The notes beneath the pieces were generated by a model. The model did not search any database. It was not told the origin of the DNA and saw only the letters and a list, made by a program, of their open reading frames with translations. The position numbers and the translations under genes are program-made. From DATAUD01 sp035511075 (lineage in GTDB: Bacteria; Verrucomicrobiota; Verrucomicrobiia; Limisphaerales; Palsa-1400), in contig DATKFW010000093.1 in NCBI GenBank assembly GCA_035511075.1, forward strand, positions 1 to 64,000: a DNA stretch of 64,000 nucleotides, written 5' to 3'. Below, one piece after another: positions 16,635-24,975 of the stretch (position 1 is its first letter; each line of letters opens with the position of its first letter).

Positions 16635-17804
16635 TTACCATCCCCAACCGTGATGGTGATAGATATTTGTCGTGACGTAAATTTCGACAGGAGCGGAAAT
16701 TGCTTTTGTGCCGTTGTTATCAGTGGCGACCGCCGTCAGGATATTGCTCCCAACCGGGGCGTTGGTCCACCGGAAATAGTAGGGCAGCCATTGCATGCGC
16801 AGATGGAATTGGCTGGACGGCTCGGCGGCCAGATAATTGGTGACCACGCCCAGGCTCGCGCCGTTGGCCAGGAATTCCACGGTGTTGACCACACCGCCAA
16901 CTTCGCCCGCGGCCGCCAGGAGATTGATCGTTGCCAAATCGGGAAATTCGGCGCCCTTGACTGGGTTGATGACTCGGACCTCGGGGGCGGGAAGATTGGT
17001 CGTGACGTCGACGGTGACGGCTTCGGAGGTTGTTTGCAGCGCGGAATTGTCCGTCGCCACCGCGGTGACGTTGTAACTGCCCGGCGAGACATTGGTCCAC
17101 ACAAATTGAAACCGGCTCACGCGCGACCCGGGTGTGACCGGCACAATGGAACCATGCGATTCTCGCAAAACCAAGGGGTGCAGCGGATCGCCGGAAAATG
17201 GATTGTTAGACACGGTGCCGATTTCCGTGCCGTTGGCAAAAAAGCTGACCGCCGTGACCCACCCGTTGGAATCCGACGCGTTGGCGGCGATTTCGACGTT
17301 TGGCAGCGATAAGAACGACGCCCCGTTGGTCGGCGCCACGATCTTCACTTCGGGCGGCACATTGGTGTAATGATAAACAATGTAAACAACGGCCCGATCC
17401 AGCGAACCGACGAAGAAGTTGGTCGGGTGCCGCTGCAAACTTAAGACTACAGTCTTATATCCGGTGGCCGACGGCTCGTTAATCGGCGTGACAGCGATGT
17501 TCGACGATACCTGCCCGGCGGCCAGCGTGACGGTAAGCGGAATGGTCGCGTAATCGACGCCATTGGTCCCGGTCCCGCCAAGTGCAAAAGGAATTGTCAA
17601 CGAAGCGTTGGTGTCGCCCGCGCGGCATAGCGTAAAGGTTCCCGGATTGCCGTCTGGTTCAGTGGCGAGCGGTTCCGTGGGCCGGACTGTGACAAACTGA
17701 ATCGACGGGAGACTGGTAGGCACCGCCTCAAGTCTGCATGCCAAACCGAGCATTATCATGGCCGCAAGGGCAAGCCGCGACCGCAACAGACATTTTGGCA
17801 TCAT
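16635..17804 (-). CDS. Secreted protein with Calx-beta-like and bacterial Ig-like domains
   Basis: A 389-residue exported protein. After the signal peptide (to about residue 28) there is a Calx-beta-like domain (about 35-150: NPGTFTLCRAGDTNASLTIP...GTNGVDYATIP). Two bacterial Ig-like domains follow, each starting with a VKIVAPTNGASF or VRVINPVKGAEF motif and containing VTAVSFFANGTEIG or VNTVEFLANGASLG. Such domains often bind or present carbohydrates in large surface enzymes; here no catalytic domain is attached. It ends HHHGWGW. It precedes the GH16 gene in the same direction and may act with it on a polysaccharide. No ribosome binding site is visible at GTG-ATG-ATG; see the -10 element. Confidence 0.82.
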   Translation of the reverse strand: MMPKCLLRSRLALAAMIMLGLACRLEAVPTSLPSIQFVTVRPTEPLATEPDGNPGTFTLCRAGDTNASLTIPFALGGTGTNGVDYATIPLTVTLAAGQVSSNIAVTPINEPSATGYKTVVLSLQRHPTNFFVGSLDRAVVYIVYHYTNVPPEVKIVAPTNGASFLSLPNVEIAANASDSNGWVTAVSFFANGTEIGTVSNNPFSGDPLHPLVLRESHGSIVPVTPGSRVSRFQFVWTNVSPGSYNVTAVATDNSALQTTSEAVTVDVTTNLPAPEVRVINPVKGAEFPDLATINLLAAAGEVGGVVNTVEFLANGASLGVVTNYLAAEPSSQFHLRMQWLPYYFRWTNAPVGSNILTAVATDNNGTKAISAPVEIYVTTNIYHHHGWGW

Positions 17805-17812
17805 CACCGGTT

Positions 17813-17818
17813 ATAATA
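17813..17818 (-). promoter_or_regulatory. Candidate -10 element for a leaderless transcript
   Basis: On the minus strand the sequence reads TATTAT, then AACCG, then GTG-ATG-ATG. A start site six or seven bases after this box would fall on the start codon itself. That fits the lack of a Shine-Dalgarno sequence. A TTGCTG lies 19 bases upstream, slightly far for a -35. Confidence 0.3.
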
Positions 17819-17922
17819 CACTTTTCTCAGACAAAGTCAGCAACAAATAGCACCACAAAGCGTGCCAATCAAAAGTAAGAATCCGCACGAATAGGGCGGG
17901 TTTTTGGGTCTGGCGGAGACTC

Positions 17923-18993
17923 TCAGTTTTCCGCGGCATGCGCCAGCGCCTCGTGCCTCTCCGCCAACGGCAATTTCGCAAGCGCGCCGACTGCCTGGTA
18001 GAATTTCTCGATATCTCCGCCCTGGGCTTTCAGGACGGCCTGAAACCCCGGCACCAAATCGTAATAGGTGGCGATGGTATTAAGTTTGGCGTTGTTGATC
18101 GGCTCGCTGAACCAATAGTCGTAACCCGATTTGGTCACTCCCCATTGAGTTTTCAATTTCGCATAGTTTTCCCGCATTTCCCCGATCACCTCTTCCTTGC
18201 GACGGAGCTTTTCGGCGTCGGGCAACGTCGAGTCCGAATAAAGAGCCTGCAATTGGCCGCACGCGGCGAGAACCAGCTTGACGAAGTCGTTCTCGCGCCG
18301 GCGCTCCTTCAAATAGTCCTCATACGCCTCGGGCTTGTGCGCGGCCAGGTACCACCGGCGGACGCCTTCCTCGGCGACCGTTGTGGCAAAGGCCTCGTTG
18401 AAATCGGTGTCGCCGGGGATAAACAGGCGTCGATGGCCCAGTTCGTGAAATATGATTTCCGCCAGTTCGGATTCCGGTTCGTAGATAAAAGTGCTCAACA
18501 ACGGGTCATGAAACCATCCCAGCGTCGAATAAGTTTGGACGCCGCCGACATCAACGTCCCAACCCCGCTTTTCCCACTTCTCCGCGTAGCGCTCTGCGGA
18601 GGATTCATTGAAATAGCCGCGGTAACTGGCGCGTCCGACGACGGGAAACCACCAGGTTTTGGGCTCCAGGGAAAGGGGCGGAGCCACGACAACCGTCCAG
18701 ACAACGCACGAGCGATGCAAATCCGTATATTTGACGTAGCTCTTATCGACCGGTTCCTTGAGTTCCTGGCCGGCGAACCGGCGGATTTCGAGCACCTCCT
18801 TGAATTGGGCCTTGAGTTTGGCGGGCGTCGCGGGATTGGCGATGAGCGATTCGATTGGCTTTTGATGCGCCAGGATTTGATATTCGCCGGCAATGGCCTG
18901 GCGATAATATCCAACTGCCTCACAGCCCGACAGAACAATTGCCATGAGCAGGCAGCTCGAAAATAAAATGAACCGCCGCGTCCGGACCCTCAC
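17923..18993 (-). CDS. Lipoprotein aminopeptidase-like zinc protease
   Basis: A 356-residue lipoprotein of the predicted aminopeptidase family (COG4324 / Aminop type). The signal RRFILFSSCLLMAIVLSGC gives the lipidated cysteine at residue 24. The zinc site is HELGH (H183, E184, H187), with a downstream glutamate in NEAFATTVAEEG (E200) as third ligand. The conserved segment WWFPVVGRASYRGYF is also family typical. Substrates are unknown. The GTG start (18993-18991) overlaps the glnS stop as GTGA, with AAAAAGG directly upstream, so translation is coupled to glnS. In-frame sequence up to 19149 lies inside glnS and is not used. Confidence 0.85.
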   Translation of the reverse strand: MRVRTRRFILFSSCLLMAIVLSGCEAVGYYRQAIAGEYQILAHQKPIESLIANPATPAKLKAQFKEVLEIRRFAGQELKEPVDKSYVKYTDLHRSCVVWTVVVAPPLSLEPKTWWFPVVGRASYRGYFNESSAERYAEKWEKRGWDVDVGGVQTYSTLGWFHDPLLSTFIYEPESELAEIIFHELGHRRLFIPGDTDFNEAFATTVAEEGVRRWYLAAHKPEAYEDYLKERRRENDFVKLVLAACGQLQALYSDSTLPDAEKLRRKEEVIGEMRENYAKLKTQWGVTKSGYDYWFSEPINNAKLNTIATYYDLVPGFQAVLKAQGGDIEKFYQAVGALAKLPLAERHEALAHAAEN

Positions 18994-20792
18994 CCTTTTT
19001 GCATCTCCCTGGACCAGGTGTCGCGCAGTCCGATGGTGCGATTGAGCATGATCTTTTGCGGCGCGCTGGCCGGGTCGAGCGTGAAGTAACCGATGCGCTC
19101 GAATTGATAGCGCAATTCCGGCTTCGCGTTCCCCATTGCCGGCTCGCATTTCGCCTGCAAAATCTCCAGCGAGTCCGGGTTCAAATGCTGTTTGAAATCC
19201 GCGGCGGCGTCAGGTTCAGCGACATTGAAAAGGCGGTCGTAAAGGCGGACTTCGGCGTCGATGGCGTGCGCGGCGCTGACCCAATGAATGGTGCCCTTGA
19301 TCTTCCGGCCGGCGGTGGCGCCGCCGGTCTTGCTTTCCAGGTCCGCCGTGCAGCGCAGTTCGGCGATGTTGCCCGCGGCGTCTTTGACTGCCTCGTCGCA
19401 CTTGATGATATAGGCGTACTTGAGGCGCACCTCGCCGCCGGGACGCAGACGGAAATATTTCGGCGGCGGATTTTCCATGAAATCGTCGCGGTCAATGAAA
19501 AGCACGCGTCCGAACGGGATTTTTCGCGCCCCCGCGGCGGCGTCCTCCGGGTTATTGACAGCGTCCAATTCCTCTTCTTTTCCTTCGGGATAATTTGTTA
19601 TCACGACTTTGACCGGGCGCAACACCGCCAGCCGGCGCAGGGCGCGTTTGTTCAAATCCTCCCGGATGGCGTGGTCCAGTACCGCCATGTCGGTCACGCC
19701 ATTGTATTTGGTGATGCCGATGTTGTAGGCAAAGTGCCGCAGGGCCTCCGGCGTGACTCCGCGCCGGCGCAGGCCCGAAATGGTCGGCATCCGCGGGTCG
19801 TCCCAGGCGGTGACAACACCGTCGTTGACGAGCTGGAGGAGTTTGCGCTTGCTCATCACCGTATACGTAAGGCTCAGCCGGGCAAATTCGTATTGATGCG
19901 GCAGCGGCCGCGGCAGATCGAGTTTTGCCAGAATCCAATCGTAGAGCGGCCGATGCACCTCGAATTCCAGCGTGCAAATGCTGTGCGTGATCCCTTCCAG
20001 GTAATCGCTCAGGCAATGGGCAAAATCATACATCGGATAGATGCTCCATTTGTAGCCGGTATGGTGATGTTCGGCGTGGCGAATGCGGTAAAGGACCGGA
20101 TCGCGCATCCAGACGTTGGGCCCGGCCATGTCAATCCGGGCCTTCAACGTCCGCGCCCCTTCGGGGAATTCACCCGCCTTCATCCGTTGGAAAAGGTCCA
20201 GCGATTCTTCCACGCTGCGATTGCGCCACGGGCTTTCCTTCCCGGGACGGTCGGGGGCGCCGCGATAGGCGTCGGTGTCCGCCGGCGACAGATCGCAAAC
20301 GTAAGCGTGGCCTTTGCGAATCAATGCGACGGCGTAATCGTATATCTGGCCGAAATAATCCGAGGCATAAAACGGCTCCAGCGCGGCGCCGTCGGCCGCG
20401 CCGGCGATCGGGCCAAGGTAAAAGTCCGGTTTGCCGTTGCTGGTGACGGCTTCGGGCGTCTGGCCCTGCGCCTTCATTCCCAGGCGGTCGTCCGCCCATC
20501 CGCCGATAAGCCATTTTACGTCCGCCAGAATGGAATCGACATACTCGACCTCCTCCTTGGCCGGATTGGTGTCGTCCATGCGCAAGTTGCAGACGCCGTC
20601 GAATTCGCGCGCGATGCCGAAATTGAGGCAAATTGATTTGGCGTGGCCGATATGGAGGTAGCCGTTCGGTTCGGGCGGAAAGCGCGTGTGGATTTTGGGA
20701 TAGCGCCCTTCGGCCACGTGGGACGCAACGATGTCGCGTATGAAATCCGATGGCGCTGGCGCGGCGGGAGTCTTGGATTCTGGCGTCGGCAT
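18990..20792 (-). CDS. glnS: Glutaminyl-tRNA synthetase
   Basis: Charges tRNA-Gln with glutamine using ATP in the cytoplasm. The 600-residue product has the class I motifs HIGH (residues 47-50, in PPEPNGYLHIGHAKSI) and MSKRK (residues 313-317, the KMSKS loop). It also has the GlnRS-specific RMDDTNP motif and the C-terminal anticodon-binding beta barrels ending LNRTIGLRDTW. It is longer than the enteric enzyme. About 30 extra residues (about 105-140) sit between the DDRLG segment and the FYASDYF segment. The ATG at 20792 matches the family N-terminus; the in-frame extension to 20885 has no conservation. The lipoprotein aminopeptidase gene overlaps its stop. Confidence 0.95.
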   Translation of the reverse strand: MPTPESKTPAAPAPSDFIRDIVASHVAEGRYPKIHTRFPPEPNGYLHIGHAKSICLNFGIAREFDGVCNLRMDDTNPAKEEVEYVDSILADVKWLIGGWADDRLGMKAQGQTPEAVTSNGKPDFYLGPIAGAADGAALEPFYASDYFGQIYDYAVALIRKGHAYVCDLSPADTDAYRGAPDRPGKESPWRNRSVEESLDLFQRMKAGEFPEGARTLKARIDMAGPNVWMRDPVLYRIRHAEHHHTGYKWSIYPMYDFAHCLSDYLEGITHSICTLEFEVHRPLYDWILAKLDLPRPLPHQYEFARLSLTYTVMSKRKLLQLVNDGVVTAWDDPRMPTISGLRRRGVTPEALRHFAYNIGITKYNGVTDMAVLDHAIREDLNKRALRRLAVLRPVKVVITNYPEGKEEELDAVNNPEDAAAGARKIPFGRVLFIDRDDFMENPPPKYFRLRPGGEVRLKYAYIIKCDEAVKDAAGNIAELRCTADLESKTGGATAGRKIKGTIHWVSAAHAIDAEVRLYDRLFNVAEPDAAADFKQHLNPDSLEILQAKCEPAMGNAKPELRYQFERIGYFTLDPASAPQKIMLNRTIGLRDTWSREMQKG

Positions 20793-20910
20793 TGCGTTTA
20801 ATCCCGGATAATAATCATACGATGTACATGTCACAGGATTTCGGCCCGTATTGCAAGCCCCGCATTCGCCGCCACGAAGTTTCAAATCCGTGGTAAGAAG
20901 TCACATTAGG

Positions 20911-22086
20911 TTACAGGGATCGGTTACCGGCCACCCTCTCTCCCTGCCCAAACAACCGCTGATGTTCCCGAATGGTGTAACGATCGGTCATTCCCGAAAT
21001 GTAATCGCAAATCGCCCGGTGCCACCCGGCCTTGCTGGCGCGTTTGCGCGAGGACTCGCCGATTTCCCCCGAATGCGCCAGGAAATAGTCGAACAAGTCC
21101 TCCAGCATCCTGCCCGCGCGGCGATTCGGCTCCGCCACTGCCGGATTGGAATACAGGTTGCGGAACAGGTATCGCCTCAGTTCGGTGTTCAAAGTTCGCC
21201 TGGCCGGACTGTGGCGAATCAACGACCGAGGCTGGCGGCGCACGTCGTCGGCCGTTTTGACGCCCGAAGCAAGAATGGCCGCCTCGCTGGTTTCCACCAC
21301 GTCGCGCACCTGGATGTCAATAATGCAACGAATGATAAAATAGCGGCGGGTCTCCGCGGGCAATTCCCCGTGTTCCTTTCGCACGGTCCGGGCGGCCTGC
21401 GCAAATACGCGCGTCTTGCGCTCCAATTCCGCCTCCGAGAGCAGGCTGGCATCCAGGCCGTCGTCCAGGTCGTGACTGGTGTAGATGAGTTCGTCGGCAA
21501 CGTTGGCGATCTGCGCTTCCAGCGAGGGCGACTTTGCCGAGAATTCCTTCCGCAGGCCCGGCTGATCGTAAGAGGTTTGATGTTTGATCAGCCCCTCGCG
21601 CACTTCCCAACTCAGGTTCAAGCCGCGAAAACCGGGATACTTCTGTTCCAGTTCCTCCACGATGCGCAGGCTCTGACGATTGTGCTCAAAGCCGCCGTGC
21701 TCGCGCATCAAGCGGTTCAAAACCCGCTCGCCCATGTGCCCGAAAGGCGAGTGGCCGAGGTCGTGCGCCAGGGCGATGGTTTCGGCCAAATCCTCGTTTA
21801 ATCTCAACGCGCGCGCCAGGCCGCGGGCCATTGCCGCGACTTCAATCGTGTGTGTCAGCCGCGTCCGCAAATGGTCTCCGGTGCCGTTGAGAAAGACCTG
21901 CGTCTTGTATTCCAGCCGGCGAAAGGCGCGGGTGTGAATCACCCGGTCGCGATCACGCTGGAATTCGGTGCGCCAGGAGGGCGGCGCCTCGGGAAACAGG
22001 CGGCCGCGGGTATCAGCGCTGAATTGGGCGTAGGAGGCAAGGGTTTGCCGCTCTCGTTGTTCGAGTTCTTCTTTGGAGCAGGGCAT
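20911..22086 (-). CDS. dgt: Deoxyguanosinetriphosphate triphosphohydrolase (HD domain)
   Basis: A dNTP triphosphohydrolase of 391 residues that splits dGTP (and perhaps other dNTPs) into the nucleoside and triphosphate, affecting nucleotide pools. The N-terminal core shows DRDRVIHTRAFRRLEYKTQV and RLTHTIEVA. The HD metal site is H79 with the H108-D109 pair in AHDLGHSPFGHMGE, and a later aspartate lies in IYTSHDLDDGL. The length is typical of the shorter dGTPase-like type. It ends 28 bases upstream of nothing else on this strand and begins 28 bases after ispH, suggesting an ispH-dgt unit. Confidence 0.92.
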   Translation of the reverse strand: MPCSKEELEQRERQTLASYAQFSADTRGRLFPEAPPSWRTEFQRDRDRVIHTRAFRRLEYKTQVFLNGTGDHLRTRLTHTIEVAAMARGLARALRLNEDLAETIALAHDLGHSPFGHMGERVLNRLMREHGGFEHNRQSLRIVEELEQKYPGFRGLNLSWEVREGLIKHQTSYDQPGLRKEFSAKSPSLEAQIANVADELIYTSHDLDDGLDASLLSEAELERKTRVFAQAARTVRKEHGELPAETRRYFIIRCIIDIQVRDVVETSEAAILASGVKTADDVRRQPRSLIRHSPARRTLNTELRRYLFRNLYSNPAVAEPNRRAGRMLEDLFDYFLAHSGEIGESSRKRASKAGWHRAICDYISGMTDRYTIREHQRLFGQGERVAGNRSL

Positions 22087-22113
22087 GACGCGGACGGCCA
22101 GGGCTTCCCATGC

Positions 22114-23370
22114 CTAATTGGCCAAAAGTTCCTGCACGGAAATCCCCCGCAACTCGAACAACCGCTTGATCGCGTCTTCGATCAGGTTGTTGGGACAGGA
22201 AGCTCCGGCGGTAATGCCCACGGTGATTTTGCCCGGAGGGAGCCAGTTGCCGGTTTCGACTTCCTTCTGCTCGGGCAAACTGAAGTGGCGGATAAGGTTG
22301 TCGGAGACCATCATCGCCGCGTTCTTGATAAAATAAGTCGGCAGCTTCGCCTCGCCCATTTCCGCCAGGTGCGAGGTGTTTGAGGAATTGTAGCCGCCAA
22401 TGACCAGAAGCAAATCCATCGGTTCGCGCAGCAACTTTTGCAGCGCGTCCTGGCGGTCCTGGGTCGCCCCGCAAATCGTGTCGAAAAACCGGAAATGCCT
22501 GTCCACTTCGCCCGCCCCGTGGCGTTCGATCATCGCGTTCTTGATCCGTCGCTGCACCTCCTCGGTTTCGCCGCGCAACATCGTGGTTTGATTGGCCACG
22601 CCGACGGCCTGGAGATGGGCATCCGGGTCGAACCCCGGAGAATAGGCGCCCTTGAATTTGTCCAAAAACTCCTGTTTGTCGCCGCCGCGCCGGATGTAAT
22701 CGCAAACGTAATCGGTCTCATCCAAATTATATACGACAAGATAATGGCCCGGGCCGTGGGCGGTGGCCTGCGAGGTGGTGGCCTTGGTTTCCTCGTGTTT
22801 GGCCTTCCCGTGTATGATGCTGGTCACGCTCTCCTTGGAATATTGGCGCACTCGTTTCCAGACGCTCATGACGTCGCCACAGGTCGTATCGACCAGCTCG
22901 CATCCTTTTTCGGAAAGCTTCTTGCGCGTTTCCACTTCCGTGCCGAAAGCCGGGATGATGACTACGTCGCCCGCGCCCAGGCGGCCCAATTCGGCCTCGC
23001 TGGGTTTGGGCGAGATAATTTGGATGCCCATGTTGCGAATCTGGTCATTGACCTCCGGGTTATGGATGATTTCGCCCAGCAAATAGATCGGTTTGGGAGG
23101 AGGAAACACACGGCGGGCCGCGTAAGCCAGGTCAATGGCCCGTTCGACGCCGTAACAAAAGCCGAACTCTTTGGCCAATTTAATGGTCAGCAAGCCGTTG
23201 GCGGAAAGCACGTGGGCCGTGACGTTTTGCCCCTGCTCCTTGCTCTTGGCGCGGATGCGATTGACCAGGTCGCTTCGATAATGCGAAAGGACCTGGGCCT
23301 GCACGGCTTCCATGACGTCGGGCCGGCGCAGATTAATTTTTTGTGGCGGTGCAGCAGTTGACATAGCCAT
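22114..23370 (-). CDS. ispH: 4-hydroxy-3-methylbut-2-enyl diphosphate reductase
   Basis: The last enzyme of the MEP isoprenoid pathway, an iron-sulfur reductase producing IPP and DMAPP. At 418 residues it is the long form also found in cyanobacteria and plants, with about 60 extra N-terminal residues before the core. The three cluster cysteines are C72 (FGFCYGVERA), C164 (DTTCGDVM) and C300 (FDTICGATQDRQ). The substrate-binding segments KHEE and ITAGASCPNNL are also present. The start is either ATG at 23370 or the ATG six bases downstream; the second has a better placed GGGA. It probably forms a unit with dgt, and implies isoprenoids are made by the MEP route. Confidence 0.95.
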   Translation of the reverse strand: MAMSTAAPPQKINLRRPDVMEAVQAQVLSHYRSDLVNRIRAKSKEQGQNVTAHVLSANGLLTIKLAKEFGFCYGVERAIDLAYAARRVFPPPKPIYLLGEIIHNPEVNDQIRNMGIQIISPKPSEAELGRLGAGDVVIIPAFGTEVETRKKLSEKGCELVDTTCGDVMSVWKRVRQYSKESVTSIIHGKAKHEETKATTSQATAHGPGHYLVVYNLDETDYVCDYIRRGGDKQEFLDKFKGAYSPGFDPDAHLQAVGVANQTTMLRGETEEVQRRIKNAMIERHGAGEVDRHFRFFDTICGATQDRQDALQKLLREPMDLLLVIGGYNSSNTSHLAEMGEAKLPTYFIKNAAMMVSDNLIRHFSLPEQKEVETGNWLPPGKITVGITAGASCPNNLIEDAIKRLFELRGISVQELLAN

Positions 23371-23452
23371 CCCAGAATACCACGGCCCTCCCGCGCGTCC
23401 AGCCCCAATGCTAAGAGCGTATTTCTAAGCGGAAGCCCGTCCCCGCCGCCGA

Positions 23453-23480
23453 TTGACAGGCGTTGCCGGGGCGGTACATT
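23453..23480 (+). promoter_or_regulatory. Sigma-70-type promoter for the BON gene
   Basis: A consensus -35 TTGACA (23453-23458), a 16-base spacer and a -10-like TACATT (23475-23480) lie just before the BON-domain gene. An AAGGAAAT ribosome site follows within 10 bases of its ATG. This is the best promoter match in the window. Confidence 0.6.
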
Positions 23481-23494
23481 AAGAACAAGGAAAT

Positions 23495-23968
23495 ATGAGA
23501 GCATTTATTGTTGGATTCATACTGGGAGCCGTGGTCCTGGTCGTGGCGGTGTGGTACGTTCATGGCGGCGGCAACAATGGTTCAATGGACGATGCCCGAG
23601 ACCGCGTCGCCGCCGGAGCAAAAAACGCGGAAGCGGCCACCAAGAATGAGATGGATAAGCTAGGTTTGACGCCCGACAACATCAGGGACGAACTGGCCCG
23701 CTCCGGCAAAGTGATCCGCCGCAAGAGCGAGGCCGTGGGCCATGCCATTTCCGATGCCACCGCCGACGCCCGAATCACCGCCGCGATCAAGGCAAAACTT
23801 CTGGGTGATCCGGACCTCTCGGCCGTTGCCATTTCTGTCAGCACAACGGATGGTTGTGTGACGCTGTCCGGCAGCGCCAGTTCGCCGGAGAATATCCGTC
23901 GGGCCATGACCCTGGCATACGATACAGACGGCGTGACGCAGGTCGTCTCCACCTTGCTTGTCAAATAA
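23495..23968 (+). CDS. BON-domain membrane-anchored protein
   Basis: A 157-residue protein. It begins with a transmembrane helix or uncleaved signal anchor (residues 3-23, FIVGFILGAVVLVVAVWYV) and a Gly/Asn linker. A helical segment follows, then a BON domain at about 88-157 (DARITAAIKAKLLGDPDLSAVAISV, VTLSGSASSPENIRRAM). BON domains bind phospholipid or the cell envelope, and such proteins (OsmY-like) are often stress induced. It is likely periplasmic, tethered to the inner membrane. A good promoter and ribosome site precede it, and a PspC gene follows after 107 bases. Confidence 0.88.
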   Translation: MRAFIVGFILGAVVLVVAVWYVHGGGNNGSMDDARDRVAAGAKNAEAATKNEMDKLGLTPDNIRDELARSGKVIRRKSEAVGHAISDATADARITAAIKAKLLGDPDLSAVAISVSTTDGCVTLSGSASSPENIRRAMTLAYDTDGVTQVVSTLLVK

Positions 23969-24075
23969 AGCTAGGCTTGCGGCCTCGGCTCAAGATCGGT
24001 CAGCACAGAGTGTGTCCGATATTTGCGCCCGCGCCGGGTAAAGGCGGCGGGAACCCATGGATCGTCGCGTGATAT

Positions 24076-24288
24076 ATGAGCACCTGGCAAAATCTCAAGA
24101 CTGCGACCAAGTCGTCCCGCGACAAATGGATTGGAGGCGTATGTGGGGGCCTGGGCGCGGCGACGCCGCTGCCGTCCTGGATATGGAGGGCTGCTTTTGT
24201 TTTCTGCCTGTTGGCTTTCGGCGCCGGATTATTATTGTATCTGGTGCTGTGGATTTGCATGCCGGCTGAAAAGGCGCCATCCGAATGA
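24076..24288 (+). CDS. PspC-domain small membrane protein
   Basis: A 70-residue PspC domain. A charged N-terminal segment with DKWIGGVCGGLGAATPLPSW is followed by one membrane helix pair region (WRAAFVFCLLAFGAGLLLYLVLW) and the usual end ICMP. In enteric bacteria PspC senses membrane stress in the phage-shock response; isolated copies such as this are common and of uncertain role. The next gene starts inside its stop codon (ATGA at 24285-24288), so both are translationally coupled. Confidence 0.88.
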   Translation: MSTWQNLKTATKSSRDKWIGGVCGGLGAATPLPSWIWRAAFVFCLLAFGAGLLLYLVLWICMPAEKAPSE

Positions 24289-24962
24289 TTCGACGCGACT
24301 TCATTGTGCGCATGATTGAGGAAATGGGCCGTGCATTGGCCCAAATCCGCGCCTTGCGGAGGAGCGGGCGATCGGACGCGGCCAGGCAGGTGGTGGATTC
24401 GGAATGCGAAAAGCTTGCGGCCCTGGGAGTGACGGGAATCGTCGGCTTGTCCCAAACGGAACTGCTGGCGCGCGTTTCTGAGGGTCAGCTTGCACAAACG
24501 GTGCATCTGCGGACATCGGCGGTGGTCACGTTGTTGCGCGAGGCCGCGGAGATCGGCGGTGACGAAGATAAGCCGGAGGAAGCCCGCAAGCTTTACCTGA
24601 AGGCGTTGCACTTGCTGCTGGAAGTGTTGTCGCAGGAGGACCCGGCGGGTTTTCCAGAGTTTGTTCCGGGAGTGGAGGCGCTCGTAACCGCTTTGTCGGC
24701 CGAACCGCTGCCGGTCGAAACACTGACCATTCTCATGCGGCATTATGAGGCGACGGGCCAATTCGCGAAAGCCGAGGACGCCCTGTTTTCGATCCTCGAC
24801 GCCGTTGCGGCCGACTCGGCGGTCATCGGATTTGGCCGCGCGTTTTACGAGCGCACTTTGAGGCGTAGCGACGCGGCGCTCGTGGCGGGTAATCTTCCCA
24901 GAAGTGAGGCCCTACAGGGACTAAGCGAACTCGAACGGCTCTCCCACACCGATTCGCAGTAA
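24285..24962 (+). CDS. DUF6483-like helical protein
   Basis: A 225-residue soluble, mostly alpha-helical protein. The N-terminus MIRRDFIVRMIEEMGRALAQ resembles the DUF6483 family, found in Firmicutes and Verrucomicrobia, whose role is unknown. The middle (LLREAAEIGGDEDKPEEARKLYLKALHLL) and the later YEATGQFAKAEDALFSILD look like TPR-type hairpins. It overlaps the PspC gene by four bases, so the two products are probably made together. A cytoplasmic partner for the membrane protein is a reasonable guess but not shown. It converges with metH. Confidence 0.7.
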   Translation: MIRRDFIVRMIEEMGRALAQIRALRRSGRSDAARQVVDSECEKLAALGVTGIVGLSQTELLARVSEGQLAQTVHLRTSAVVTLLREAAEIGGDEDKPEEARKLYLKALHLLLEVLSQEDPAGFPEFVPGVEALVTALSAEPLPVETLTILMRHYEATGQFAKAEDALFSILDAVAADSAVIGFGRAFYERTLRRSDAALVAGNLPRSEALQGLSELERLSHTDSQ

Positions 24963-24975
24963 CATTCAAGAACAC

